A DNA stretch of 64,000 nt from Salvator merianae (Eukaryota > Chordata > Lepidosauria > Squamata > Teiidae): the NCBI GenBank assembly GCA_003586115.2, contig QVOM02000126.1, forward strand, positions 53,180,608 through 53,244,607. The letters are read 5' to 3'. Below are positions 23,690-34,701 of the stretch, piece after piece. Both the position numbers and the translations under genes were made by a program. How positions within the stretch are numbered: position 1 is the stretch's first letter; the number at the start of each line of letters is the position of its first letter. The notes below the pieces were generated by a model. It saw only the letters and a list, made by a program, of their open reading frames with translations, did no database searches and was not told where the DNA came from.

Positions 23690-24290
23690 GGCATTTTTTC
23701 ACTTTCCGTGTTAGAATGGGATAATTATCCCATTCTAACATGCAATAGACCACACAGTGTGGCTGGAAACTGCACCAGAAGCCAGCTACTGGCATTTCCA
23801 GTGTGAATGCTGGTATCTGTGTCCGATCCTCACCAGGGCAGTGGTCGGGAAGTGGCTGGATGCTGTCATGGCAACTGGCAGGCCTGCACAGACATGATCG
23901 GGTCACACAATACCCCGATCAGGCCACGCGATGCTTCCCAGCCGCTGCCATGGTGAGGATCAGGCGTGGGCCTGATAAGGCATTGCACAGCCCGATCCTG
24001 CATCCTGTGGCCTGATTGGGCATCACACAGGCCCAACTGCCTGATCGTACAGGAAAGATTGGGTGATCGCACTGGCCTGGATGCTTCACCAACAAGTAGG
24101 TGCAAATGCACCTTACCAGGAAGTGACTATCAGCACCTGGTAAGGTTGTGGAGACTAATTAGTGCTCCACAGGTATCCATGATCAGGAGCAGATGTAGCC
24201 CGCTCCCAGCTGCTCAGGCCTTCACAAAGTGTGGACGCACTTGACTAGCAAGCAACCTTGATACTTGCTAGCAGCAAGTGCAAACATGCC
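23690..24290. mobile_element. Non-autonomous DNA transposon, palindromic left end
   Basis: The left end GGCATTTTTTCACTT and the reverse complement of the right end, GGCATGTTTGCACTT, form a terminal inverted repeat. A perfect palindrome (23709-23740) sits just inside the left end. The element at 27178-27543 has the same plan (ends GGCCTTTTCACACTT/GGCCTGTTTGCACTT, palindrome at 27193-27232, shared GCACTAATTAG-type interior). No clear target-site duplication is visible, so the superfamily is open. No transposase. Confidence 0.65.
23709..23740. repeat. Perfect 32-bp palindrome
   Basis: TGTTAGAATGGGATAA is followed directly by its reverse complement, with the centre at ATAATTAT. It belongs to the DNA element described above. 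Confidence 0.96.
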
Positions 24291-24363
24291 TGCAGAATTC
24301 AAAGCCTGGACTAAAAGATGACATGGGAAAGCGTTTTTTCTTTTTGCATTTAGCAATTACCAT

Positions 24364-24381
24364 TTTCTTTCTTTCTTTCTC

Positions 24382-24416
<35 letters not shown>

Positions 24417-24471
24417 CTCTTTCTTTCTTTCTTTCTTTCTCTCTTTCTTTCTTTCTTTCTTTCTTTCTTTC
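24364..24471. repeat. (TTTC)n microsatellite
   Basis: About 108 bp of almost pure TTTC units, broken by three TCTC variants. It lies against the A-rich end of a LINE tail (24472 onward), a common birthplace for such arrays. The frame through it (24278-24577) is an artefact. Confidence 0.97.
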
Positions 24472-24562
24472 ATTTTATTTTTATCTTGCCCTATATTCAA
24501 AGTTCCCAGGGCGGGCCACAACAATAAAACAAATTTTAAAAGAACCCACTAAAAACAGTAAC
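24472..24562 (-). mobile_element. LINE 3' tail fragment
   Basis: TTTATTTTTATCTTGCCCTA then CCCAGGGCGGGCCACAACAA is the minus-strand tail seen in more complete form at 50.1-50.2 kb (CTACCCTGCCCGAGG, CCCAGGGCAGCTTACAA). Only the last part of the 3' region is present. Confidence 0.65.
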
Positions 24563-27177
24563 AATGCCTCAACTTGAGGAGAGTTCTAAGTGTTCTCTTA
24601 GACTATTTAGTTTTTTAAAAAACTGATTCCCTACTCCTCTGGCTTAATCAGAGGCATAAAGAGGAAAAACATTAGATATTTTCTTCTTCCATCTTTCTAA
24701 ATGGTACAAAAAGCAAAAGGAAAATTGTAGATACTGTGACATCTGCTAACTTGAAGGCTTTTTTTTTCTATGCCCTCCCAGTCAAGCTTTAACAATCTTT
24801 TGTTCTAGACATTATTCCAGGTATGTTGTGACTATATTTGAAGAAACCAGCCCAGCTCAACTTGCTGGATGCATCCTTGAAAATTTAGTGCCATAAATCC
24901 TCAAACCATCTGCTTCACAGATTATTCTGTAAATTATCAGGAAACAGCTTGACAGATATCATCTTTCCTAGGGCAGATGTAAGCATTAGTAAGTTGTCAT
25001 AAGGGAAGAGCACAGGACTAGTCCCAGGAGTTTAATTTATTCTTAACACAAGAAATAGGGCATTCATGAAGTTCCTGAACTTCAGCACTGAGACATTAGG
25101 TACAATCTCCCCCTCCGCCCTTTCCTTTGAGGGCTGCATATATACAAGTGTTGTTCCAAAGATGTAAATTTAGAACGACAGTGATCGTCTCTACGAGTTC
25201 TCAAGTCCAGATCTTATTTCACCCTCGTTTCCCAAAACTGAAGAGGTTTGAATTGCAAGACTCCCCGACGGGATTGCAAAGAGCAGAGGTGCTTGCTGTC
25301 CTGGGCATCTAGCTATGAAGTTAGTTCTGACCACAAAGAAACAGAATGCTTAAAAAGGTGGTGCAGGATGGAATGTAAAAGTATATCGACAATGGGCCTG
25401 CTAACTCCCCCCCTCTTTCATATTCAAAAACTGAACAAAAAGGTTTGCTGTCAATGATTTTTCAATTCAGTACATTAGTAGGTTGTTGGTGCTTTGTTTG
25501 CTTTGATGCAAAGTGTTTTCATGAAGCTTCATTAAAGAAATTAAAAACACTGAAAAATAAAGCAGATAAAACCATGCTTCCCACTCCAACTGAACTCTTT
25601 CATTGCTACACAACTCACATGGAATGAGCCTAGAACTTTTTTTTTTTTGGTACAGAAATAAATTTCAGGGTCATAGCTTGGAAGGCTGTACCACATTTTC
25701 CCTTAAGAGACTACCGAACAATATTTCCTTTTATCTTCAAAATTTCCACATCTTGGTACATAAAAATGATTTCATTGCTCTGTGGACACCGCACCCTCTC
25801 ACTGCAGAGGGAAATTTTTCAACCCATCCATTTTTAGAATAAAAATGCTGCCTTAATAATCTGAGACAATCCTCCCTCCAGCTGTCACCCCCCCCCCCCA
25901 AAATAACACAGCCCACGCTGCTGGGGAACGTAACTCAGACCCGAAATGAGATTTTCAGGGACTACAATAATAAAATAAATAAATAAATAAAATGCATGGG
26001 GCCTTTTTCTTATGAAGATTTTGAACCTAACTCTGCATCTGTCCTTAAAGCAAATATTATGTAATTTTCTATGGGGGGGAAAAGCAACATCTATAATAAC
26101 TCGTTTCCTTAACACAATTTAATAAAAATACAACATTCTAAACATTGCAGACTTTTAAGCAAAGGAGACAGCATATTTAATGGCAGAACATAGGCATTCA
26201 CAGCCAGTTTCAATCTCATTTGTAGCAGATTTTGGGCTGTTGTGCCATATTCCATAGTTCTTCTGAGAACCTAAGCTTTCGGATATAGCATGAGACAGCA
26301 TTTTTACCTCTGTCCCTCTCATCGTTTTACAGTTCTATGTAGGTCAACTGCGTGAAGTAATGGCAAACTGAGGCTCACTTGCACCTCAGCTGAAATAAAC
26401 GGAACCTGTATTCTGAGTCTAAAAGCTTCCCAAACATAATTCGGTCCCAGGTAATCAAGACATTAAGAATCCTATCTTAGCTACCCAGCATGTTTCTTTA
26501 GATTTCTTCTGTGGGGGTTTCAGATGTCACTCTCTTTTGGCTTGATTTGAATTGCTGTTGACAGCGTACCAGTAAAGACTTCAGTGATCGGGATCAAGTG
26601 TCTCCCAGCACCACCAGAGATATTTATACTGCCTCAGCAAGATATATAATATCGATGATGACTAGGAGTAGTCTCTGCTAATGCTAGTGTATTGGATTTT
26701 TTTAAAGGACTGTCATAAATCCTTTTAAGCATTACACTTTAATATACATTCTTAGGAACAAGCATTCTTAATAAAGAAGGGAAAATAAGTCCTAAAAAAT
26801 TGACTAGCAGAGGGAAGTTTTTCTCTCCTTCTGAAACTACTAGTACCAGGGATCATCTAATGAAGCAGTATCCTGGAAGAATTAGACATACAAAATGTAA
26901 TTTTACACATGTGGGATTGTTCACACACCAGTCTGTCCCTCCCCTCTCTTATAAACATTCTGTGCTAGAAAAGGTGGATTAGAGAAGGGTTGGGAACATG
27001 AGGGCCACACGCTACTATCTCTGATGTGCCTCCAGGTTGCTACGAAGCACCAGCTGAGATGGTTTTGAAAAATAAACTGGACCAATTCATGGAACTGAAG
27101 GCTTTGTATGGCTATTATCCTTTTGATAACAGGAGTGATGTGTTCTCATGGCCAGCCACTGGAGTACTGTAAGCAGA
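24563..27177. other. Unassigned stretch
   Basis: No gene or classified repeat is recognised in about 2.6 kb. It contains a poly-C run (25889-25899) and a short (AAAT)n run near 25972-25992. Frames (25127-25312, 25603-25842, 26800-26982) show no domains. Confidence 0.45.
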
Positions 27178-27543
27178 GGCCTTTTCACACTTACCACTGT
27201 AGAACAGGATAATTATCCTGTTTTACGGTGGTGTGGACCATGCAGTACAGATACAGTCTGCACTGCGCGGCCCTAGTACTTACCTTCAGCAGAGTACCAG
27301 CATTTGCAGTGCTAATGCTGGTAGCTTTGCTGGATCCATGAAGTGTCTGACTGCTGACCATGAAGTGTCTGACTGCTAGCGCCATGCAGCACACAGGTGT
27401 GCACAGGCACAATCATGTGATCACACAGGATATCAGTTCCCAGTAAAGCTATGGAGCACTAATTAGGTGCTAGGAGGGATTGGGAGTGCCTGTAGCCTGT
27501 TTCCAGCTGCTCTAATGCTTGTTAGCACAAGTGCAAACAGGCC
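27178..27543. mobile_element. Non-autonomous DNA transposon, same family as 23690-24290
   Basis: The ends GGCCTTTTCACACTT and (reverse complement) GGCCTGTTTGCACTT are inverted repeats. Positions 27193-27232 form a 40-bp palindrome with two mismatches, centred on ATAATTAT as in the 23.7-kb copy. A 22-bp tandem duplication (27336-27357 and 27358-27379, starting CCATGAAGTGTCTGACTGCT) lies inside. No coding capacity. Confidence 0.65.
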
Positions 27544-27694
27544 CCAGAAATCACTGTGCACTCATTATTCTGCAAGTGGGTCTCCTTGCACAGCTGACTG
27601 GCCACTGTGAAAACAGACTACTGGGCTAGATGGGCCACAGGTCATTTCCAGTGGTCATTTCTTATGATAGAATTATTTCAAACTAATGGCACAG
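27544..27694. other. Short spacer
   Basis: It contains GGGCTAGATGGGCCACAGGT, resembling the LINE 3' end phrase ACTAGATGGGCTGTGG. It is too short and diverged for a firm call. Confidence 0.35.
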
Positions 27695-28112
27695 GTACAT
27701 GAAGAACTAATACTGAAGCAGAAACTCCAATACATTGGCCACCAGCAACAGATCGTCGCTTTAAGAAAGGGGAGATTGCTGACTATGAAAACACGCCCTT
27801 CCCTGGGCGGGTCTTCCAGCGGCCTGCTGCAGCAAAACGGAGACCCCCACGGCCAGCGATCTCCCCTTCCAGCGACATGCGAACATCCGTTCTTAAAGCG
27901 ACGAGCTGTCACTGTTGGTCACGTAATGAGAAGTTACGACTCATTGGAAATGATCCTGATGCTGGGAAAGATTGAAGGCAAAAGGAAAAGAGGAAGGAAG
28001 AGGATGAGATGGTTAGATAGTGCTACAAAGGCAACAAGTGTGAGCTTAAGCAAACAAGCCTGGTCCATGGGGTCATGAAGAGTCGGACATGGCTGAATGT
28101 CTAAACAACAAT
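27695..28112 (+). mobile_element. BovB (RTE) LINE 3' end, interrupted by a hAT MITE
   Basis: ACTAATACTGAAGCAGAAAC, then CATTGGAAATGATCCTGATG, CTGGGAAAGATTGAAGGCAA, GATGAGATGGTTAGATAG and GTCCATGGGGTCATGAAGAG are the BovB 3' coding end and tail. In protein these give LMLGKIEGKRKRGR and RMRWLDS. The copy ends with TGAATGTCTAAACAACAA, the usual BovB terminus. A 172-bp hAT element (27743-27914) splits it. The 130-codon frame 27686-28078 spans both and is not a real gene. The minus-strand BovB at 31.4-33.6 kb matches the same region. Confidence 0.9.
27735..27922. mobile_element. 172-bp hAT MITE nested in BovB, with 8-bp target-site duplication
   Basis: The element proper is 27743-27914. It is flanked by TTGGCCAC (27735-27742) and TTGGTCAC (27915-27922), one mismatch. 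The ends form about 25-bp inverted repeats. The left starts CAGCAACAGATCGTCGCTTT and the reverse complement of the right starts CAGTGACAGCTCGTCGCTTT, and both continue AAGAA. Removing it restores a continuous BovB reading (TTGGCCAC then GTAATGAGAAG). CAG termini plus an 8-bp duplication indicate hAT. It has no coding capacity. Confidence 0.9.
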
Positions 28113-30944
28113 GGCACAGATGTGTCAATGTGGCCACTAGGAATACAGCTGGACTCAGGTGTGGCTTCTGAGACGAGAGAGAGAGAGAGAGAGGGAGAGA
28201 AGTTCTGAAGATCTGTTGTTTATGTGATTTGCTGTTGGTTTCCTCGACAGAGTAAGATGCTGCAGTGACAGATAGAAACACCAAATGAATTTTCTAGTGC
28301 AAAAAAGTTAAACTTTAAAAATGCTGGAGAAAATTCACCTGTAATGTATGAAAAATATTTTCATTTATTCCAAAAGTTATAAAATATAGATCACATATAA
28401 TGTCCGGTCACATGCAAGTGCTAGAGGCAGAATTCTCTTTTCTTAAATGGCTCTACCTTAATTAAGGATTTCAAGTTTTATCGGGCTATTTTGGCCAGTA
28501 AAACACAGATCTAGCACCTAAATGGCTCCCTGAAGATGAGAATCAATCCAAGGAAAGTAAGCACAGCCATCTTACCTAGATAGTACAGGGGCCTTTGTGC
28601 TTGTGCAGCTCTTGCTGTCCTGACAAGCACATAGGCATGCATTCTGCAGAATCAAACAAGGTTGGCCTTCCTTAAGCCTGTCAAACCCAAACAACTCCTG
28701 GCACACAGACAACTGTATTGGTTTTCTCACAGACTGTCAAAGTGCTTCACTACAGCAAGTCTGAGTAAAGTCAGCAAATCCTCCTCAAGCAGGGCTGCAT
28801 GAAGATTGCATTTTTAATACAATAAATGGACCCTAAAGAAAACAAATCAGTGCCCTTGACTGAAATTGAATTATATCCAGGTAGGTGGGTAAGGAGGAAA
28901 TGGGTTTGAAGGAGGGTTTCAAGCAAACTTGTTGCAGTATCTGTACTGACAAGAAATTCATAGTAAATGTAATATTGTTAAAAGGATTAAAGTGATCTGA
29001 TCTCCTGGTTTGCTTTGTTTGGATTACTGGCTTCCCTCACCACAGATAAAAAGAAAAAGAGACTGGTTGCTTGTAAGGTTTCTATTACATATAGTTTTTC
29101 CATTTTTTAAAAAAATATTAAACATAAATTAATGGAAAGGTTCATTCCACAGCAAATGTACCCTAATGAAGAAAGATTCAAATTTTATTTTACAATACCA
29201 AGAATTCATTATTCTAAACGTGATGCCAGAACAGTACAGAACAGTTTAGTTGTACGCATGAATTTTGAACAAAACTTCAGCATACCTGGATTAATTAAGA
29301 GGAGAGTCCAGAATGTTAAAATATGGGATTTGTCCACGATCAGAACAAAACACCCCCAGTGTTTTTGAAAAGGAAACCTCTATTTCCTCTCTGCATATGG
29401 CTGTCAGTCTGCTATGCTGATAGTGCTCCCTGTTAGCCTGTCAGAAGTAACCAGAACAGGCACAGGAATGAGAGAGGCAGAAGCTATAAGGAGGTGGAAC
29501 TTTCAGTCGGACAGGATCCTGACTCATAAGAGACAGAGCTTGGTACTGTGAGAGACAGTTCAGATTGGTATCAGTGCAGAGACCAGCAAAGCAGCAGTAG
29601 ATCTAAGAGTGTGTGTGTGCGTGTGTGTGTGCGTGTGTGTGCGCGTGCATCTCAGAACTGTCGTACACCCCCCCCCCAAACACTGTAAAGTTTTTGTAAG
29701 TAGAATCTCATTTTTTTTTTGTTCCATTTCTGCTTCTCAATGAAGTTGATAACCAGGGCAAGTGCTCTAGCTCCCCCATCCTAGCCCGCTCCCCAATCTA
29801 GCCCTGCAGTAAGAAATAGCAAACTTAGGCAGCAAAAGAGATTCTGAAGCTATGAAGTTCTGAATTTTGAAGAGGTGTCCTGTCTCAGTCTTCAAGCTAG
29901 GCTAAAGGGGAAAATGTCTGTTATTACAGGCTCAAATTTGTCCAGAGGGTGCCTTTTTAAGCGTATCTGAACGCACCCTTAGAGACGGCTCATTCACCTG
30001 CCACTCTCACCCTCTTGTGAACATCTTAGGCCAGAAAAGGAGGATTAGAATTGGAATTAGGTTAATGTTAAATGACTATATGGTCAAGTTCATGTAGTTT
30101 TCTTCTCAACAATATGGAAAGACTTGCCATGTTCTCTTTTCCAAGATATTTCCTAATCAAGTATATGTTCCTGAAAATTTTCTGGTGGTTGTCAATCAGC
30201 TAACACAGTTAAAATAAAAAGTAGCTCACCCTACTGAAATCAGAGCTTAAGCAACATTCTGTATCTTTCATTACAAGATAAGAAACCCACATCTCCAACT
30301 TAAATGTCCAGATCATCAAGCTGGAAGAAAATCATCCATATGCACATAAATTTAAATAAACAGAAAAGGAATCTGCAGTCAAAACATTTGAATCTCATAT
30401 TTGTAGGATACATCCTCCAGACCTTGGACTTAACAACACAATCATAATTTACTACTTGAATACCTTATCTTAAGGACTATCTGGAAATGGACAACATATT
30501 AGCATAGAAGAACATTATGGTATTTTAAATACACACACTAATTTTCTTTATCTTATCCGATACGTCTGAATCTATCCATGTTTAGGACTGCTCAAATGCC
30601 ATCTATGTATGACTGTAGTTGTAGAATGTATAGAAACATCAAAAGCACACCTCAGTTCTCTCTTTTAAAACTTGACTTTGGAGACTTCAGAGTTTGAACT
30701 GAGACAGTCTGGGCAGTGAGTGGGGAAAGGAACAGAAGGGGTATTTCAGCTGTTTTGCTTCAGTTATTTGGCCACATCACATCCTCCTACCCCAAGAGCT
30801 CCTGAAGAGGAGGTTATGGCACCAAAGCCACTATCTTCCCCCTTGATGAATGAGGACAGAGACAAACAGGGCAAAAAGGAAAGGATCACTCATATAACAG
30901 TTGTTGTAGCTGTTTTTAATCATTTAGTCATGTTTAACCTTTTG
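28113..30944. other. Unassigned stretch with microsatellites
   Basis: A short (GA)n lies at about 28175-28192 and a GT/GCGT-rich microsatellite at 29608-29648. There is a poly-C run near 29669-29677. No gene is recognised; frames at 29132-29368 and 30720-30989 have no domain. Confidence 0.45.
29608..29648. repeat. (GT)n/(GCGT)n microsatellite
   Basis: GT repeats with scattered GC replacements over about 40 bp. Confidence 0.93.
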
Positions 30945-31405
30945 GGTCTTTCCATACTGTCCGATATACCAGTCCAGTGCAAAGCCTAGCCCACTTCTGA
31001 GCTACTCTCCTCTGCACTCTAGTGTGGAACAGAAAGCCCACACCCCCTGCTAGGCTACTCTGTCTGCACTGGACCTTTTCTAAAAGATCTACCTGCAGTC
31101 CAGAGGCTGCTGGAATGCAACAGGGATGCATGCAGAACAGTGCATGTTTCCTTGTTCCAGTTTAGCAGGGGAACCCATTTTGGAGACACACCAAATTGCA
31201 CCTAGGTCTCTCGGGCTCCAAGGGCAAAAACTTTTGTCCCTGACCATTCAAGCCCTCAGAGTGGTGTGGGGCAGTGCTGGGGTTAGGGCTGCCTTGGGAC
31301 GGCCATTTGAAGGGCAGATCACTTTATTCCAGGACAGTTGGACAACTGTTACTCTAGGAACAGGTCCAGCTGGACTGGTCCAGCTCCCACAAATGAGAAA
31401 ATTGT
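30945..31405. mobile_element. Probable non-autonomous DNA-transposon remnant
   Basis: The left edge GGGTCTTTCCATACTGTCC resembles the GGGCCCTTTCTGCACTGGG-type termini at 42001 and 60371. The interior is GC-richer than the flanks and similar in style to 21.6-22.4 kb (TTTTGTCCCTGACC against TTTTGTTCCTAGCC). The right end merges with the BovB 3' terminus near 31406, so the far terminus is not defined. Confidence 0.35.
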
Positions 31406-33565
31406 CTTTGTGACCCCACAGACGGCAACATACCAGGCTCATCTATCTTCTGCTGTCTCTGAGTCTGCCCAAGCTCATGTTCGTTGCCTCCATAAATTAT
31501 CTATTTCATCTTCTGCTGTCCCCTTCTCCTTTTGCCTTCAATCTTTCCCAGCATCAGAGTATTTTCCTTGCTTCTCAATATGTGGCCAAAGTATCTGAGT
31601 TTCTGCTTCAGTATTAATCCTTCCAGTGAGCAGTCAGGGTTGATTTCCTTTAGTATTGATGGATTTGATCTTCCTGCAGTCCAAGGGATTCAAAAGTTTT
31701 CTCTAGCACCACAATTTGAAACTATTGACTTTTTTTGTGCTCATCTTTCCCTGTGGTCCAACTCTCACAACCATAAGTTACTACTGGAAAGATCATAGCT
31801 TTGACTATTCAAATCTGGTACTCCCATCTCTTTAAGAACTTGCCACAATTTGTTGTGATCCATAGAGTCAAACACTTCAGCATAACCAAGGAAGCAAAAT
31901 AAGATGTTTTTCTGGAACTCCCTTGCTTTCTCCATAATCCAGCAAATATTGGCAATTTGATCTCTAATTCCTCTACCTCTTCAACAGCCAACTTGCACTG
32001 TTGACAGTTCTCAATTCATGTACTGCTAAATCCTAGCTTGAGGGTCTTGAGCATTAGCTTGCTAGTTTGTGAAATGAGTGCAATTACTCAGTAGTTTGAA
32101 TATTCCTTGCCACTGCCCTTCTTTGGGACTGGAACAAAAACTGACCTTTTCCAATCCTGTGGCTACTGCTGAGTTTTTCAAATTTGCCCACATATTGGGA
32201 GCAGCACCATCATTTAACAGGATCATATTTTAGGATTTAAAATAGTTCAGTTGGAATCCCATCACCCCTTTCAGCCTTGTTGACAATGCTTCCTAAGGCC
32301 CATTTTACTTCACTCTCCAGGATGTCTAGCTTTAGGTCAGTGACCACACCATCATGGCTATAGGTGATGATAAGATCATTCTTGTATAGATCTTCTGTGT
32401 GTCTTCACCACCTCTTCGTAATCTCTTCAACTTCTGATAAATCCCTACCATTTTTGCTATTTATCATTCCCATTAAATCATATCTGTATAGTCTAGTGGT
32501 TTTCTCTATTTTTCTTCAATTTAAGTCTGAATTTTGCAATAAGAAACTCATGATCTGAGCCACAGACAGCTTCTGGTCTCATTTTCACTGACTGTAAAGA
32601 TTCTCCATCTGTGGCTGCAAAGTATATAATCAATCTGATTTCAGTATTGATCATTAGGGGATGCCCATGTGGGCTGTTGGAAAAGAGTGTTTGTTATAAT
32701 TAGTGAGTTATCTTGACAAAACTCTATTAATCTCTGGCCGGCTTTATTACATACTCCAAGGTCAAACTTGCTTGTTATTCTACTCCCTCTATTCTATTCC
32801 TTATGATGAAAGTGACTTCTTTTTTGTTCTAGGTGTTGTAGCTCTTCACAGAACTGGTCAACTTTAGCTGCTTTGGTATCAGTGATTGGAGCACAGACTT
32901 AGATTGTGATGATGTTGAGAAGTTTGCCTTGGATTGGAATGGAAATCATGTCATTTTTTAAGATTGCAACCCAGGACTGCTTTTTAAACCCATTCCTTCT
33001 GAGGGATTCTTGCCCACAGTAGTAGATGCAATGGTCATCTGAGCTACATGTACCCATTCCAGTCCATTTTAGTTCACTGACTCCCAAGATGTTGATGTTT
33101 AATCTTACCATCTCACTTTTGACCACATTCCAGGTTTTCTTTCCTTTCCCTTCCCCATCAGACACATCCCCAGCTGAGCATCCTTTCGGCTTTGCCCCAG
33201 CCACTTCATTCTTTTTGAAGCTACTTGTACTTGTCCTTCCCTCTTCCCCAGTAATGTTCTGGGCGCTTTCTGATCTGAAGGGTTCACTTTCCAATGTCAT
33301 ACTGGATTTTTTCCCCCCTGTAATGCTCATCCATGGAGTTTTTTTTGTTAAGGATACTGGAATAGTTTGCCATTTCCTTCTCCAGTGGATCACTTTTGGT
33401 TTGAGCTCTCTGCTATGACCTGTCCCATTGTAGGTGGTCTTGAACCATAGAGCTTATAGCTTCACTGAGATGCACAAGCCCCTTTGCCATGATAAGGCAG
33501 TGATCCATGAAGCCCACGCCATGGTACTTTGCTCAGTGAAGGGCCTCTTCAGAAGGTCTTTGACA
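31406..33565 (-). mobile_element. BovB (RTE) LINE, 5' region to 3' end, with RT core deleted
   Basis: BovB encodes an apurinic-like endonuclease and reverse transcriptase for target-primed retrotransposition. From high to low coordinates: a 5' untranslated segment (33565-33380) and endonuclease start (MVRLNINILGVSELKWTGMG near 33110-33040, then CIYYCGQESLRRNG). Next come a region with CPKKGSGKEYS-like text (about 32150) and RT motifs DQIANI and AREFQKNI (about 31960-31900), then DHNKLW. The sequence then jumps near 31810 to the C-terminal part (WTAGRSNPSILKEINPDCSL, YFGHI, LMLGKIEGKRRRG). The block with the catalytic YADD motif is missing. At about 2.16 kb it is well short of a roughly 3.2-kb full element. 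Stops and frameshifts make it dead. The final tail is also absent. Confidence 0.9.
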
Positions 33566-33814
33566 AAAAGTTGAGGCAGAAAAGCGGGAACAGTGTGTGT
33601 GCTATATCTAGCCTGGGCCTACGAGGGCAAGAATTAGAAGGGCAAGGAATGGGGTAAAATAAGAACAGACAAAACAAACAAGGTAATCTAACTAGGGAAG
33701 GACCAGGGAGAAGTGATATTGTTCCACCCCATAAAAAAAAAAAAAAAGACTCCGACTCACCTTCCCTCTCTTCCAGTTGAATCTCTAATTAGTCACCTAT
33801 ACATTACTGTTTAT
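33566..33814. other. Spacer with A-run
   Basis: A poly-A stretch lies at about 33734-33748. Otherwise nothing recognisable. Confidence 0.4.
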
Positions 33815-34226
33815 CATGCATCCTGCAAACAGAGGTTACGTATCTGTTATGCCAGCTCTGGAAGATCAATCTCATATTTTATTTGATTATCAACTGTACT
33901 CCTCAGAAAGATTAAGATGTTCTCAGCCCTTCTCAAAATATTTCACCTACTGGAATGCAGATGAGAAACTGTTTGATCTTTTGCAGGGAGAAAATGCCCA
34001 CATGACTCACAAGCTTGCCCTATTCCTGGCTAGGGCCAAAGGCCTTAGAAAAGCTTCTCTAGAGCAGAATGTGGTGTCTTGTGCAGGAGATGAGAACTGC
34101 AGATTATGACATTACTCGGTTTCTTGCTCTTTGCTACTGTATTTGTATTATGCATATTTTCGGGGGGGGGTTGTTCTTTTTGATATAGTCATATAACTAA
34201 ACAATAAAATTTGACTGATATTACTG
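33815..34226 (+). mobile_element. LINE 3' end, same family as 18425-18892
   Basis: The frame 33816-34109 contains MPALEDQSHILFDYQLYSSE and KLFDLLQGENAHMTHKLALF, aligned in order with the 18.4-kb copy (TLEDLAHFLLDCNLY, ILLQGSDQHTT). The cysteine before QLY is changed to Y here. The 3' end has a G-run (34162-34169) and AACAATAAAATTTGACTGATA. It is 5' truncated. Confidence 0.65.
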
Positions 34227-34660
34227 TATTACTGTATTCTTGGTACAAAATTAAGGGTGATCTGTACTACAAGAGATTGACTTTGCATAAATCAGATGCT
34301 GTTAAACCTCAAAACTATTAAGCCTATTATTTTTCTGACTAGAGTTAAGTTTTAAAAGATTGGGATATCCCAAACTTTTATTTGAATGATTAAGCAGGAA
34401 ATGGAAAGGTTTCTAAGCAGATGGTACATTCAGCTTTCCACACAATGTTTGGGCTGAAAAGGAGAAATTTGGAAGGAAGCTTTTAGGCTTCTTTTTGCCA
34501 CCAATTATTTATATCAACTTCCAACTGGGAAATTTACCTTATGTTAGATAACTTTCAACAACATGAGTCACTTATCCAGTGTTTTTGAAACCATACTACA
34601 CTATCTTTCTTCTTCTGGATATTCCAGGGGGTCACTTTTTTTCCTACTCTTATAACAATA

Positions 34661-34701
<41 letters not shown>

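Noticed and set aside
27686..28078. 130-codon plus-strand frame as a gene
   Set aside because: It is BovB 3' coding remnant, then a hAT MITE, then BovB again. The MITE duplications prove it is a chance fusion.
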